DNA of 64,000 bases from positions 20,687 to 84,686 of the forward strand of contig FR882151.1 of the NCBI GenBank assembly GCA_000435635.1, in the 5' to 3' direction. A program made the translations under genes and the position numbers. Every line of letters begins with the position of its first letter. The first letter of the stretch is position 1. The notes below the pieces were generated by a model. It made no database searches. It was given only the letters and a program-made list of their open reading frames with translations, and was not told the DNA's origin. Origin of the DNA: Prevotella sp. CAG:1320 (GTDB taxonomy: Bacteria > Bacteroidota > Bacteroidia > Bacteroidales > Bacteroidaceae). Shown here piece after piece: positions 10,901-19,321 of the stretch.

Positions 10901-11032
10901 AGTCTCACCTGTATTGTCGACTACTTGACCGGTAATCGTTATCTTCCCACCCTCTTCCTGGGCTGACGCTCCTATGGAAAGGAGCATCAGCGAAAGGGTG
11001 AAGAATATTTTATGAAAAATACTATTGTTCAT
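7910..11032 (-). CDS. SusC-family TonB-dependent outer-membrane transporter (SusC1)
   Basis: 1040 residues. Signal peptide to about residue 25 (GASAQ), carboxypeptidase-regulatory-like domain about 30-105 (ITGQVVDNTGETIIGATIME), TonB-box-like EVVVVGYG at 111-118, plug with SusC signature LKDASATAVYGVRGANG at 211-227, then beta-barrel to a terminal Phe (NIGINLKF). It forms the first SusC/SusD pair with the gene 6 bases downstream. The preceding gene (LamG lipoprotein) ends 17 bases upstream, supporting one transcript. Confidence 0.95.
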   Translation of the reverse strand: MNNSIFHKIFFTLSLMLLSIGASAQEEGGKITITGQVVDNTGETIIGATIMEAGTTNGVVTDFDGNFKIDVNSEKATLRVTYVGFQSQNIRVGSQRQLHIVLLDDAQAIEEVVVVGYGHQKKESVVGAISQISNKELLNSPAANVSQALSGKVTGLVTTQTSGAPGADDMKLYIRGRASFAGDNQPLIMVDGVEREFSQIAPDDIQSISVLKDASATAVYGVRGANGVILITTKRGTDAKPVVSLSANWQWQTPTREDTYLDSYQSVLLYNEARRNDGLGGLYSDYDLSMYQKSVAGQLSGIDAMLYPNVDWYDTVLRNSAPAQRYNVNVQGGTKRMRYYVSAEYYDQQGLFKNFSEDVYGNKSNQSYNRIGFRANLDFLMSKDLTVSVNFGTRFEERKGPNSNEAFDGTYSQIFYDINHIPGWIFPVSYQFTDEAGVTHNLYAGSSQYQDNPVARLAKAGFYRATNTINETNFIVDYKMDWLTPGLSARGMVSFDYESFYNRQFKAGFATYELNDRNNYTSLSAYNQFNEDEELAYSGDGQTSTYKLYMEAQLNYARKFGKHDVTAMILYNQNDYRYQADLRKRYMGLVGRATYGYDNRYLAEVNFGYNGSENFRRGRRFGFFPAFSLGWVISNESFLEKASQTWLDNLKIRASYGQVGNDVYQVNGVTQRFLYEETWNQINNDYYFGTTGVTGIYEAQYPNYDVTWEKAHKYDVGVDFSFWNGLLYGNVDYFYERRNNILTTYGTRPQWVGVVMAAGNLGETKNEGFEIELHHSNTIGKNFRYNVGFSFSHAANEILDMDEPALKTAYRKQEGHPIGQYFGLVVDGFITSADLANPDLPKSTYTDKLQVGDLKYRDMNNDGFIDDRDQTYIGYSNVPENTYSLSLGCEWKGIGFNVLFAGVDHVSRYYDAETMYAFVDGGKVKEHHLGRWNPAQSEEWNLAHATYPLLHYDAAGNHNQQVNSFFLKNGAFLRLKNIEISYNLPSKWIKHAWMSEARIFINANNLITWDHLDDLVDPESEGSNRYPIMKTVNIGINLKF

Positions 11033-11049
11033 ATTCTTGAATTTAAAGG

Positions 11050-12963
11050 TTATTTAACCAAGGGGACTTTCAAGTAACAATTGGCGGGATCCATGGTGTA
11101 ATGTGAACCGTCGACTGTCAGGAACGCACGTATTGCTTGCGTTCCGTCACCACAAGTCTGATGATAGGTCTCGGTGAATACATGTCCATCTGTGCAAGTT
11201 GCGTTAGCGGCAAAGTTCACCTCTGCGCCAACCCGTTCGATGGTCATCTCCACTTGGGCGCCATTCATTTGTTGCGAGAAAGTAGAAACCCAATCTCCAT
11301 CATAGCCTACAAGTCCTATATTGGCCGCATTGTATGAGGCATCGCCCCACCCATAATTATCGGAGCGCAATACAAAATACTCTGCATAACCTGCGCCATC
11401 ACGCTCTGCGTCCGTAGTTACCACGGCCACCCAGTTATTCCATGTATTCGCACCACTGCCATAGTTAGTGAAATTCAGCACGAGCGTCTTTTCCACAGGA
11501 ATGGTGAAATAATCAGTGAAGGCACCCCACCAAGCAGTAGAGTTATCTGCATTACCTACCTCTATAGTGCTCACGTTTACGTTCTCCTTGACGTAGCAGT
11601 TATCCCAGTTCATCACGAGATAAGAGGCATCCACAGCCAAGAATGCACGAATCACGTCGCTTTCCTCGCCACAAGGTGCGCTAAAGCTTTCTTGATATAC
11701 CTTACCATTGGTGCAATGAGCCACAGCGGTCATAGTAACCTGGTTTCCTGCCCTGGCGATATCTATGTCTACAGTCGCTCCCTCCATGTCTTGACGGTAT
11801 GTTGTCCATTCCGCATCATTAGTCGGGTATCCAACACTCGTCCAAGTGCCCAATGTATAGGAGTCACCCCAACCATAGAGATCGGAACGCAACACCAGGT
11901 ACTCGACATAGCCAGCAGCAGCACGATCGGCATCGGTAGTAATGGCCAAATTCCAGTTATTCCAGTTGCCTTCGCCCGAAGTATGGTTTACAAATTGCAA
12001 ATGAAGCGTATTGTTTGCGGGGATACGGAAATAGTTACTCCACTCTGTCCACCATGCGGAAGAGCAATCCGGAGCGCCAATCTCATTGATTGGTTCGCCA
12101 ATGATGTACTCAAAGTTATCGCCTGCGCCACCACCTCCCTTGTTGGGCATAGCCCAGTCGCTGGCAATCATCTGGTTGCGGATAAACTTCACGTCGTCTA
12201 CCCACATCTCGCTCATGTTCACGTCGTCATCACCGGCTCCCTTACCTATATATATATTAGGTGCGGTGTTGAGAAAGTCAATCAAGGTCTTGTAAGAGAA
12301 AGTGGTGGACTCAACGCCGGAGGGAGTTGCGCCAGAGAGGCTCTTGTTGCCGTCCACGTAAAGCTGGTAGCCCTCTTCAGAGATTTGCAAGGCCACGAAG
12401 TGCCATCCGCCAGCGGGCAAGATACCCGTCTTGTAAGTAGCAGGGTCGTTCTCATTGAGATTCAAGGACTCCAGATTGCCTGGCTTAGTGTACCTCAACT
12501 GGCCATTGGCAGTAAGATAGAAGCGTTCAGCTCCTGCCTCGCCACTGCCAAAGGCAAGGACAGCCCCCGTGAGGTCATCCTCCACGGCAGGCTCTTCACC
12601 TTCCGCGACTTCTTGAGGAATGCCCGCGGTCTTCAACCAGAACGTGATGGCCGCTCCATTCTGCAGCTTCACGCCATTGAATGGATTCGCCATCACCGCA
12701 TAGCCGTTGGCATCGAGGTGAAGGACATTACTTCCGAGGTCAGCGTCTTCCACAGCCTCACACACATCGGCCTTGTCGGTGATGTCTCCCAAGTAAACGT
12801 CATCCGCACCATAATCAAAGGTGTAGGTGTTCACGACACTACGATCTGGGTACGTCTGGTTTCCCGCCTCGGGATCAGCATCACCCCAATCAGTACATGC
12901 CGTGAAGTTGAGAGCCAACAACACAGTACCGACACAAAGGAATAAAGATTTTAAAACCTTCAT
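11050..12963 (-). CDS. Surface lipoprotein: LamG-like domain plus two tandem copies of an unassigned domain
   Basis: 637 residues. Lipobox FTAC with Cys23, followed by acidic TDWGDADPEAG. Residues about 45-280 look like a concanavalin A/LamG jelly roll (GAAITFWLKTAG, GWHFVALQISEEGYQLYVDGN, IYIGKGAGDDDVNMSEMWVDDVKF). A glycine linker (NKGGGGAGDN) leads to two similar domains of about 173 residues each, about 289-461 and 462-637, sharing AWW, YF.IP, WNNW, TTDA.R, GY.EY.VLRSD.YGWGD, a pair of cysteines and IRAFL.VD. First gene of the operon. The aromatic-rich repeats suggest glycan binding, making this a candidate surface glycan-binding protein in the SusE/SusF role; that function is inference. 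I do not recognise the repeated domain. Confidence 0.8.
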   Translation of the reverse strand: MKVLKSLFLCVGTVLLALNFTACTDWGDADPEAGNQTYPDRSVVNTYTFDYGADDVYLGDITDKADVCEAVEDADLGSNVLHLDANGYAVMANPFNGVKLQNGAAITFWLKTAGIPQEVAEGEEPAVEDDLTGAVLAFGSGEAGAERFYLTANGQLRYTKPGNLESLNLNENDPATYKTGILPAGGWHFVALQISEEGYQLYVDGNKSLSGATPSGVESTTFSYKTLIDFLNTAPNIYIGKGAGDDDVNMSEMWVDDVKFIRNQMIASDWAMPNKGGGGAGDNFEYIIGEPINEIGAPDCSSAWWTEWSNYFRIPANNTLHLQFVNHTSGEGNWNNWNLAITTDADRAAAGYVEYLVLRSDLYGWGDSYTLGTWTSVGYPTNDAEWTTYRQDMEGATVDIDIARAGNQVTMTAVAHCTNGKVYQESFSAPCGEESDVIRAFLAVDASYLVMNWDNCYVKENVNVSTIEVGNADNSTAWWGAFTDYFTIPVEKTLVLNFTNYGSGANTWNNWVAVVTTDAERDGAGYAEYFVLRSDNYGWGDASYNAANIGLVGYDGDWVSTFSQQMNGAQVEMTIERVGAEVNFAANATCTDGHVFTETYHQTCGDGTQAIRAFLTVDGSHYTMDPANCYLKVPLVK

Positions 12964-13018
12964 GATACTTGTTTGTTTTAGGTTAATAGTTAATACTTTT
13001 GGCTTAACGTTATGCCCG

Positions 13019-13115
13019 CGAATTTAAATAAATCCTAATCCGGGGTGGTGGATAAAACGCATTTTCGGGTATACAAATCGTGAAATTATCCACCTAAACA
13101 CGAATTTCTACCACC
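13019..13115 (-). promoter_or_regulatory. Promoter and candidate operator of the SusC/SusD operon
   Basis: On the minus strand a -7-like element TAAATTCG lies at 13026-13019, upstream of the operon start at 12963; no good -33 element is seen, as expected for an activated promoter. Immediately upstream, the minus strand carries two partly repeated blocks, GGTAGAAATTCGTG (13112-13099) and GGTGGATAATTTCACG (13094-13079), about 18-20 bases apart, plus an inverted GGTGG/CCACC pair with 13045-13051. Repeats at this spacing are what an AraC-type dimer would bind. Binding by the regulator at 14046-16994 is inferred. Confidence 0.4.
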
Positions 13116-13279
13116 CTGTCCACGTGTGTGCGCAAACAGATTTTAACAAAGAATATAACTCCAACACTATCGCGCACAGAGGGCGTAAAGGTTGATTTAT
13201 GTCAATTTGAGGTGTATTTTTGGTTGCATCACCAAGCTTATCCATCCAGAAACGGCAAGAAAAGACATAAGCTCATATC

Positions 13280-13382
13280 AAGATAAGTTGTTTTGCCCAT
13301 CAAAACAACTTATCTTCAAAAGCAAAACAACTTGTTTTCCGAGACAATTCAAGTTGTTTTGATGAGCAAAACAACTTATTTC
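13280..13382. repeat. Tandem palindrome array A (5 units, 22-bp period)
   Basis: Five 15-bp units at 13280, 13302, 13324, 13346 and 13368, each followed by a 7-bp spacer. Unit 3, AAAACAACTTGTTTT, is a perfect odd palindrome with 7-bp arms. Unit 1 (AAGATAAGTTGTTTT) is not self-complementary on both arms but is the exact reverse complement of unit 2 (AAAACAACTTATCTT). Same palindrome family as arrays B and C. Lies 3' of the regulator gene and upstream of the operon promoter. Confidence 0.85.
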
Positions 13383-13783
13383 CTTAGCCGAAAAAGCGAA
13401 GGCGGAGCCAACAACTTTACGCTTGGCATGGATTGGGACAGAAGAAACACATGCACCAGCCCTATATATACATATTATATATATACGCGCGCGCGAATAG
13501 ATTAATCATCCATAGAAAGAAAACGCTATCCGCAAGCGACGCAACCAGCTGCGTGTTCCATGGCGCGATTTACGCAAAGCGCAGGGATAACGGGCCAGCA
13601 GAAAAACGGTGGGGCTATTCCAGGTTCAGTGGATTTTCAGTGGGGAATAATCAGTTCTTGCCTCGCGGTGCCCGGAATATGCGGAGGCGCTGTGGGCGAC
13701 GCGCATGGAAAAGAGGAAGAATGAATAAATAAATCTTGACAAAACCAGGATGGGGCTGGAGACGGCTTGGGCGCGAGGGAAAA

Positions 13784-13864
13784 CGCAACTAGTTACGTGG
13801 CCCCACGAAACTAGTTGCGATGGCCGGTGAAACTAGTTTCGTGACCCTTCGCAACTAGTTGCGT
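13784..13864. repeat. Tandem palindrome array G (4 units, 22-bp period)
   Basis: Four 15-bp units at 13784, 13806, 13828 and 13850 separated by 7-bp spacers. The core is ACTAGT with extended arms: CGCAACTAGTTGCG in unit 4, GAAACTAGTTTC in unit 3, mixed half-sites in units 1 and 2. It lies 181 bases beyond the stop codon of the regulator gene. Related in core sequence to array H. Confidence 0.85.
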
Positions 13865-14045
13865 TTCCCGCCGCCTGTACATGGGCTGTCTGGGGCTTTC
13901 GTTCCCGCAAGAGCGTGGAAGTAGGATTTTTTGACATTCTCCCGTGCGCCACTTGTCGCCACCTTGGCATCTCCTGTTACCCCATGATATTCCCACTGAG
14001 CAGGATAACGCCTGGAATCCAAGAGAAAAATCCCCTGGCGTTTCG

Positions 14046-16994
14046 CTACACTTTATAAGACGAGGGAGAGAAGCCGTATTCCTTGGTGAAACACCGCGTG
14101 AAATACTTCGGGTCATTAAAGCCCACGCGGTAGGCAATCTCGGAAACATGGCGGTTGGCGGTATTGTCTTCCAACATCTTCTTGGCCACGCTCAGTCGAT
14201 AGCTACGCATAAATTGGCTCACGGATGTTCCCGCCTCCGCATAGAGTTTCTTGTTGAGCGTAGCGCGGCTCATGTTCATGGCCGAGGCCAACTCCTGCAC
14301 GCCAAACTCCGAGTTGTCATAGTTGGCCTCCATCACTTTCATCAGCACTTCCATGAAAGGCTTGATTTTGCGGGCCACGTCTTTCCTGTCCTCCTCGGCG
14401 ATCTTGTCGCGGCTTTGGGTAAACAGTTTCTGGTTGTCCAGGATACTCTTGATGCGGAGTTGGAGTTTATCGGGTGCGTCACTCTCCATCAGCGCGGCTT
14501 GTATCGGGGTATAGAGCTTCTGCACTTCCCGTTGCCGTATTATCTCCAGCCTGCGTTTATAGAGATATGTTCCCAGGGCTATCAGCACCATGGCCAATAG
14601 CGTGAGGAACCACCAGCTCTTCCAGAAGTAGGGCGACACATGCACTCCGATGCTGGCATACTGCTCCTCGCCGCTGAGTCCGCAATTGTATTTCACTTCA
14701 AACTCGTAATCTCCCGAGGGCAAGGCAGTGTAGCGCACACTATGCTCACCCGAGGGCAATTGCGTCCATTCCTCTTCAAAGCCTTTCATGCGATAGCTGT
14801 AAGTGCCATGCATCTCTGAGCCATAGTTCAAGGCAGAGAAATCTATGGTAAACGAGCGATTGCTCTCCCCCAAGTTGACGCGCTTGGCGATGGAGATGTC
14901 CTGGTCCAAGTATTTCCCGGCATTCACCTCTTGGTTGTCCACGATCAATCGGGTAAAGGTAAGCTTTCCATGCCCTATCCCCTTGATGTCAATGCCCTTG
15001 ACTTCCGTGAGCCCTTGCTCTGAGCCCAGGTAAATAGTGCCATTGGGCGAGATGGCGGCACTGTTGTAATAAAACTGCGCGCAGGCCAATCCGTCATTTT
15101 CACCATAATTGGTGATGGCCCCCGTCTTGGTGTTGTACACAGAAAGACCGTTTTCGGTCGTTATCCAGAGCAGTCCCCTCTGGTCTGCCACGATACCTCT
15201 CACCATGTTATTGGCCAAGCCATGGTTGATTGTGATATTATGGAATCTCGGTTCACCGCCCTTTCCCCGTTCCATGCGGTAAAGGCCATAACCTCCGCTA
15301 CCCAGCCACAGGGTACCGTCAGCAGTCTGGCAAAAGGCCGTGATTTTCTCTTGCACGCCGCTTTTAGGGTCGTCCAGTTTCGTGCGGTAATGCTTCCAGT
15401 CGAATTTTCCCTTGATTTTGCGCTTCAGGTTGACTCTCACCACGCCCTCCAGGCATCCCATCCAAAGCTCACCGTCCTTGGTCACCAAGCTGCCTATGCA
15501 TCCTCTTATCTCCCTACAGCCCTCAAAGGGGTCCATCATCCGCCTGCCGCGGAAGTCGTAAAAGAAAAGACCGTCGTTGGTACCTATCCAAAGACCGTCG
15601 TTGATAGAATCGTAAGCCAAGGCACCCACAAAGCGAGTCAATCTGCGATAAGTCTCGTCCATGGCCAGGGGCGTAATCTCTCCCGGACGATTGAGCGGCA
15701 TATAGTTGACTCCTTGCGCCCACGTGCCTATCCATAACCCTCCTTTTTTATCGGCCGCCAAAGCCGCCACGCTGTTATGGGAAAGTCCGCTGTTCTGGGT
15801 AGTGTAATGGGTAAACAGCCCACTGCCAGGCTCCTTGCGATTGAGGCCGCCCTCTACGGTGCCCACCCACAGCGTGCCGTCAGGCTCCACGTACATGGCA
15901 TTCACGGCATTGCGGGAGAGGGAGCCAGGCTGGCTGTCTTGATGCGTATAGTTCACCAATTCCAACTGGCGGGGAGTAAGCTTCACGATGCCGCCCGACT
16001 CAGTGCCTACCCAGATCTGTCCGTGCTGGCAGAAAACGCAATTCACGAAGTTGCTGCTCAAGCGGTTTACGGGACTCAAGGTGTTCCATTGCGTAATATG
16101 CCCGCCATGCCTGACATCCAAAAGGGAGATTCCTCCCAAAGTGCCAACCATCAACCTGCCGTCAGGCGCGACGGCCAAGGTGCTGACAAAGCTGTGCAAC
16201 AACCCCGACGAAGCATCCCACCTGCGGCCGTCGCTGCAGAAAAGCCCCTCGTTGCTGGCAAACCACGTCTGTCCGCCAAAGCGCAATATGCAAGTGAGAA
16301 ACCTGCCCGTAGTCTCCGGGTAAAGAGAAGAGAGATTCCTGGCCAGCAGCTTTCCTCCGTGCGGTGTGATTTGCCATAGCTTGGAGTCATAATGAGTCCA
16401 CACGGAACCATCACCATTCACGTCGCAAAGCGCGATGTCGGGCGTATTGGAAGTCACGGGGCATTCCTCTATGCCCGTAATAACACCCTGCTCATCCATC
16501 AGCAGCCTGCGGATATATCGCTTGGTGGCTATCCAAAGCACGCCTTTGCTATCCAGGTAGTTCCTCATGCCTGGCTCGTTGAGGGCGCGCTCCAATCGCT
16601 GGCCCAGCTGAGGAGTCTTCGTGGGTGGGACAATTATCGTCATGGTGCGCAGGTCTATCACCTGGGTGCACTCATCGAAACTTACCCAAAGACGCTTATA
16701 CGGGTCTTCCACGACATTGCGGCAAGAGTTGCTACGCATGGAGAGACCTTGTCCTCCCGCGTACATATAGCGGTAGCCATAACCATCATAACGCGCCAGC
16801 CCGCCGCCCTGCGTGCAAATCCACACAAAGCCTTGGCTGTCTTCATAGATATCATCCACGAAGTTTGCGGGCAAACCCGTACTCATATCCAAGTAAGCCA
16901 AACTGTATTCCCCTATCGGCCTTGCCGTTGCCGAAACGGCCATGGTAAGCAAAGCCCACAACAGGCATCCTGTCCTGCGCGCGAAATTATTCAT
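14046..16994 (-). CDS. Membrane-bound sensor-regulator: beta-propeller, Y_Y_Y, transmembrane, AraC domain (no kinase)
   Basis: 982 residues from the ATG at 16994; the frame is open further upstream but only this start gives a signal peptide (CLLWALLTMAVSATA). Residues about 30-690 hold repeated two-component-regulator propeller motifs (LPANFVDDIYEDSQGFVWICTQGG, GTLWVGTVEGGLNR, GLLWITTENGLSVYN). A Y_Y_Y domain follows (about 712-790), one membrane span (about 792-811), about 85 charged residues likely to coil, and an AraC HTH domain (897-982, VSEIAYRVGFNDPKYFTRCF). Hybrid two-component regulators of this sensor type normally carry histidine kinase and receiver domains between span and HTH; both are missing here. 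It probably senses a periplasmic oligosaccharide and controls the SusC/SusD operon. -7 element TATATTTG at 17033-17026. Confidence 0.9.
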   Translation of the reverse strand: MNNFARRTGCLLWALLTMAVSATARPIGEYSLAYLDMSTGLPANFVDDIYEDSQGFVWICTQGGGLARYDGYGYRYMYAGGQGLSMRSNSCRNVVEDPYKRLWVSFDECTQVIDLRTMTIIVPPTKTPQLGQRLERALNEPGMRNYLDSKGVLWIATKRYIRRLLMDEQGVITGIEECPVTSNTPDIALCDVNGDGSVWTHYDSKLWQITPHGGKLLARNLSSLYPETTGRFLTCILRFGGQTWFASNEGLFCSDGRRWDASSGLLHSFVSTLAVAPDGRLMVGTLGGISLLDVRHGGHITQWNTLSPVNRLSSNFVNCVFCQHGQIWVGTESGGIVKLTPRQLELVNYTHQDSQPGSLSRNAVNAMYVEPDGTLWVGTVEGGLNRKEPGSGLFTHYTTQNSGLSHNSVAALAADKKGGLWIGTWAQGVNYMPLNRPGEITPLAMDETYRRLTRFVGALAYDSINDGLWIGTNDGLFFYDFRGRRMMDPFEGCREIRGCIGSLVTKDGELWMGCLEGVVRVNLKRKIKGKFDWKHYRTKLDDPKSGVQEKITAFCQTADGTLWLGSGGYGLYRMERGKGGEPRFHNITINHGLANNMVRGIVADQRGLLWITTENGLSVYNTKTGAITNYGENDGLACAQFYYNSAAISPNGTIYLGSEQGLTEVKGIDIKGIGHGKLTFTRLIVDNQEVNAGKYLDQDISIAKRVNLGESNRSFTIDFSALNYGSEMHGTYSYRMKGFEEEWTQLPSGEHSVRYTALPSGDYEFEVKYNCGLSGEEQYASIGVHVSPYFWKSWWFLTLLAMVLIALGTYLYKRRLEIIRQREVQKLYTPIQAALMESDAPDKLQLRIKSILDNQKLFTQSRDKIAEEDRKDVARKIKPFMEVLMKVMEANYDNSEFGVQELASAMNMSRATLNKKLYAEAGTSVSQFMRSYRLSVAKKMLEDNTANRHVSEIAYRVGFNDPKYFTRCFTKEYGFSPSSYKV

Positions 16995-17025
16995 ACACCC
17001 GTCCTTCCAATGTCTTTCACGAACG

Positions 17026-17125
17026 CAAATATACAAAAAAAATGTTACATGATAAACTCGCGCGCGAAAATTACCCATATTTTTTCGCCAAGGAATTTGT
17101 TTCCCGCGTTTTTTGCGTATATTCG
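17026..17125. promoter_or_regulatory. Divergent promoters of regulator (minus) and patatin gene (plus)
   Basis: Minus strand: -7 element TATATTTG at 17033-17026, 32 bases before the regulator start. Plus strand: TTTG at 17096-17099 and TATATTCG at 17118-17125, 18 bases apart, the spacing of the Bacteroidetes -33/-7 pair. Initiation near 17132 would make the ATG at 17133 almost leaderless, which favours a later start at 17145 or 17151 for the patatin gene. Confidence 0.5.
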
Positions 17126-17144
17126 CGTAAACATGCCCCCTGCC

Positions 17145-19232
17145 ATGAACATGACAAAGAAATACCTACTCACCATGACGGCCGCCTGGACGCTAGCCAT
17201 CATTCCTGCCCTGTCGGCCCCACGGATAACCGATAACCGCTCCATTTCCCATTCCGACACCCTGCGAAACCGTCCGCGGGTCGCCGTGGTATTGTCGGGG
17301 GGAGGGGCCAAAGGCATGGCACACATTGGCGTACTCAAGGTATTGGAACGGGCGGGTATTCCCGTGGACATTATCACTGGCACTTCCATGGGCTCCATTG
17401 TTGGCGCGCTCTATGCCGTAGGCTGGAACGCGGAAAGGCTGGATTCGCTCGTCAGGGGACAAGACTGGAGTTTTTTGCTCTCCGATCGGGACGATTATTA
17501 CTCGCAAAACCTGCTCAACCGTGACCGGCAAGCCACTTACTTTCTCTCCAAGGCCATCACGCTGCAGAAAGGAAAAGTGGGAAATGAGGCCGGAGGACTG
17601 GTAGAGGGAAAGAACCTGAAGAAGCTATTCACCCACCTGACGGCAGGCTACGCGGACTCCATGGACTTCCGACAGTTGCCCATCCCCTATGCTTGCGTGG
17701 CCACAGACATCGTGGACTACTCGGAATACGTATTCCACTCAGGCACACTGCCCGAGGCCATGCGCTCCAGCATGGCCATTCCCGCCGTGTTTACCCCTGT
17801 GCGCATCGGCCAGCACGTATTGGTGGACGGCGGACTGCGTAACAACTATCCCGCCGATATAGCCCGGGAAATGGGAGCGGACTACATCATCGGCTCCACG
17901 GTGCAAGCCCCCGAGCGTTCGGCTGAGGATTTGCTCACGGGCAGCGGCATACTGGGACATATCATTGACGTGAACTGCAAGAACAAGTTCGAGGAAAACA
18001 TCGCCATCACGGACGTGCCGATATGGACAAACACCAAAGGCTTCAGCGCGGCCAGTTTCAGCGAGGCAGCCATCGACAGCCTGATAAAACTGGGGGAGAA
18101 AGCCGCCATGGCCCATTGGGAAGAGCTTTTGGCGCTGAAACGAAAAATGGGACTTACCGAGGATTATTCCCCCTCCAGACCCACTTTGCGAGCGGAAGCC
18201 GCCCTGCCACTCGACTTCAGCGACGAGGCGGAAGAGGCCCGCCCCGCACATGACATCTTGCGGGGAAGCATCGCGCTACGTTTCGACAGCGAGGAAAAAG
18301 TGGCCGCGCAGCTCAACGGAGTCTACTCCTCGTCACGGAGACCCATAGACGCTGAGCTGACCATCAGGCTGGGGCAACGATTCGTGAGCACCGCTTCCGT
18401 CAGGTGGAAACCCAAGCGATTTGCCTTGTTGGGACTGACCTACAGCTATGAATACAATGATTTGGACATCCATGATGAGGGAATCCGCAGTTTCAGCTTC
18501 ACCTACAACCGCCACCACGCCCATCTAGGCATCATCGGGGCAAGCATCCGCAACCTGGCGTTCGACGCCAACATCGCATGGGACTATTATCATGTGGGGC
18601 GCTTGCTGGCCTCCGACCCATCCACAAGCGCACGCCCTTTCAAGGATGAACACTTCTTCAGCTATCACGCACAATTGCGTTACGACTCCGAAGACATGCC
18701 CGTATTCCCCTCCCGCGGAGCGAAATTCCAAGCGGAGTACGCCTACTTCACCGATGACTTCGCCTCCTACCAAGGGCATAGCGGCTTCAGTGAACTGAGA
18801 GGACATTGGCGCATGTCATTTCCCGTCAGCTCCAAGTTTACCATCAGGCCCATGGTGTACGGGCGTATGCTCTTTGGCGGCGAGATTCCTATAGTACGAA
18901 GCAACTGCCTTGGAGGCTATTGGTTCGGCCACTTGGTAGAGCAGCAGATGCCTTTCGCTGGCGTGGTGAGCCTTGAAGACATGCAACGCCATTTCTTGGC
19001 GGGAAGTGTCACGGGACAATTCCGCCTTTTCCGCAACCACTATGTGCTTGGCAACGCCTCTTTGGGCTTCCACTCCGAGAAACCAAGAGATTTGCTGAGC
19101 GAAAAACCATACATTGGCGGTGAACTGGCCTATTTCTATCACACGATGTTCGGCCCGCTGGGAGCCTCCGTGGGATACAGTAACTTGACTGACAAAGTGG
19201 CATTCTACGTCAACCTGGGCTTTGAGTTCTGA
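17145..19232 (+). CDS. Patatin-like phospholipase with outer-membrane barrel (PlpD-like)
   Basis: 695 residues from the ATG at 17145; 17133 and 17151 are alternatives. Signal peptide ends near ALSA. The patatin domain (about 45-290) has the oxyanion loop GGGAKG at 52-57, nucleophile Ser81 in GTSMG and catalytic Asp228 in VDGGLRNNYP. The C-terminal half (about 400-695) reads as an Omp85/BamA-like surface-antigen barrel (RYDSEDMPVFPSRGAKFQAEYAYF, ending VNLGFEF). A POTRA-like segment probably links them (RPAHDILRGSIALRF). Such proteins are known as type Vd autotransporter relatives; they hydrolyse phospholipid acyl esters. Single-gene unit reading away from the regulator. Confidence 0.9.
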   Translation: MNMTKKYLLTMTAAWTLAIIPALSAPRITDNRSISHSDTLRNRPRVAVVLSGGGAKGMAHIGVLKVLERAGIPVDIITGTSMGSIVGALYAVGWNAERLDSLVRGQDWSFLLSDRDDYYSQNLLNRDRQATYFLSKAITLQKGKVGNEAGGLVEGKNLKKLFTHLTAGYADSMDFRQLPIPYACVATDIVDYSEYVFHSGTLPEAMRSSMAIPAVFTPVRIGQHVLVDGGLRNNYPADIAREMGADYIIGSTVQAPERSAEDLLTGSGILGHIIDVNCKNKFEENIAITDVPIWTNTKGFSAASFSEAAIDSLIKLGEKAAMAHWEELLALKRKMGLTEDYSPSRPTLRAEAALPLDFSDEAEEARPAHDILRGSIALRFDSEEKVAAQLNGVYSSSRRPIDAELTIRLGQRFVSTASVRWKPKRFALLGLTYSYEYNDLDIHDEGIRSFSFTYNRHHAHLGIIGASIRNLAFDANIAWDYYHVGRLLASDPSTSARPFKDEHFFSYHAQLRYDSEDMPVFPSRGAKFQAEYAYFTDDFASYQGHSGFSELRGHWRMSFPVSSKFTIRPMVYGRMLFGGEIPIVRSNCLGGYWFGHLVEQQMPFAGVVSLEDMQRHFLAGSVTGQFRLFRNHYVLGNASLGFHSEKPRDLLSEKPYIGGELAYFYHTMFGPLGASVGYSNLTDKVAFYVNLGFEF

Positions 19233-19321
19233 CCCTCTGGTGCATCCTTCGCAAGACGGTTCTCTGGCACACCCGCAGGGGGCAAAGCCTTTCCTCCCTT
19301 CTAACACACACTAACTAAAAT

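Larger units (their letters stand above)
13027..14045. other. Long intergenic region between regulator and SusC/SusD operon
   Basis: About 1 kb with no credible gene. It holds, from left to right, the operon promoter and operator region, palindrome array A (13280-13382), an alternating tract of TA then CG dinucleotides (13463-13495) with potential to melt or adopt Z-DNA, low-information sequence 13500-13780, and palindrome array G (13784-13864). The open frames inside have no family resemblance. Confidence 0.6.

Noticed and set aside
13433-13732. 99-codon frame in the intergenic region before the SusC/SusD operon
   Set aside because: No signal, no family, no promoter, and it spans the TA/CG dinucleotide tract.
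13280-13864. CRISPR-like arrays at the regularly spaced repeats
   Set aside because: Repeats are palindromes of 15 bp with only 6-7 bp spacers, far too short for CRISPR spacers, and no cas genes are present.
16392-17132. Long upstream extension of the patatin reading frame
   Set aside because: It runs antisense through the regulator gene, has no family resemblance and lies upstream of the promoter; the signal peptide starts at 17145.
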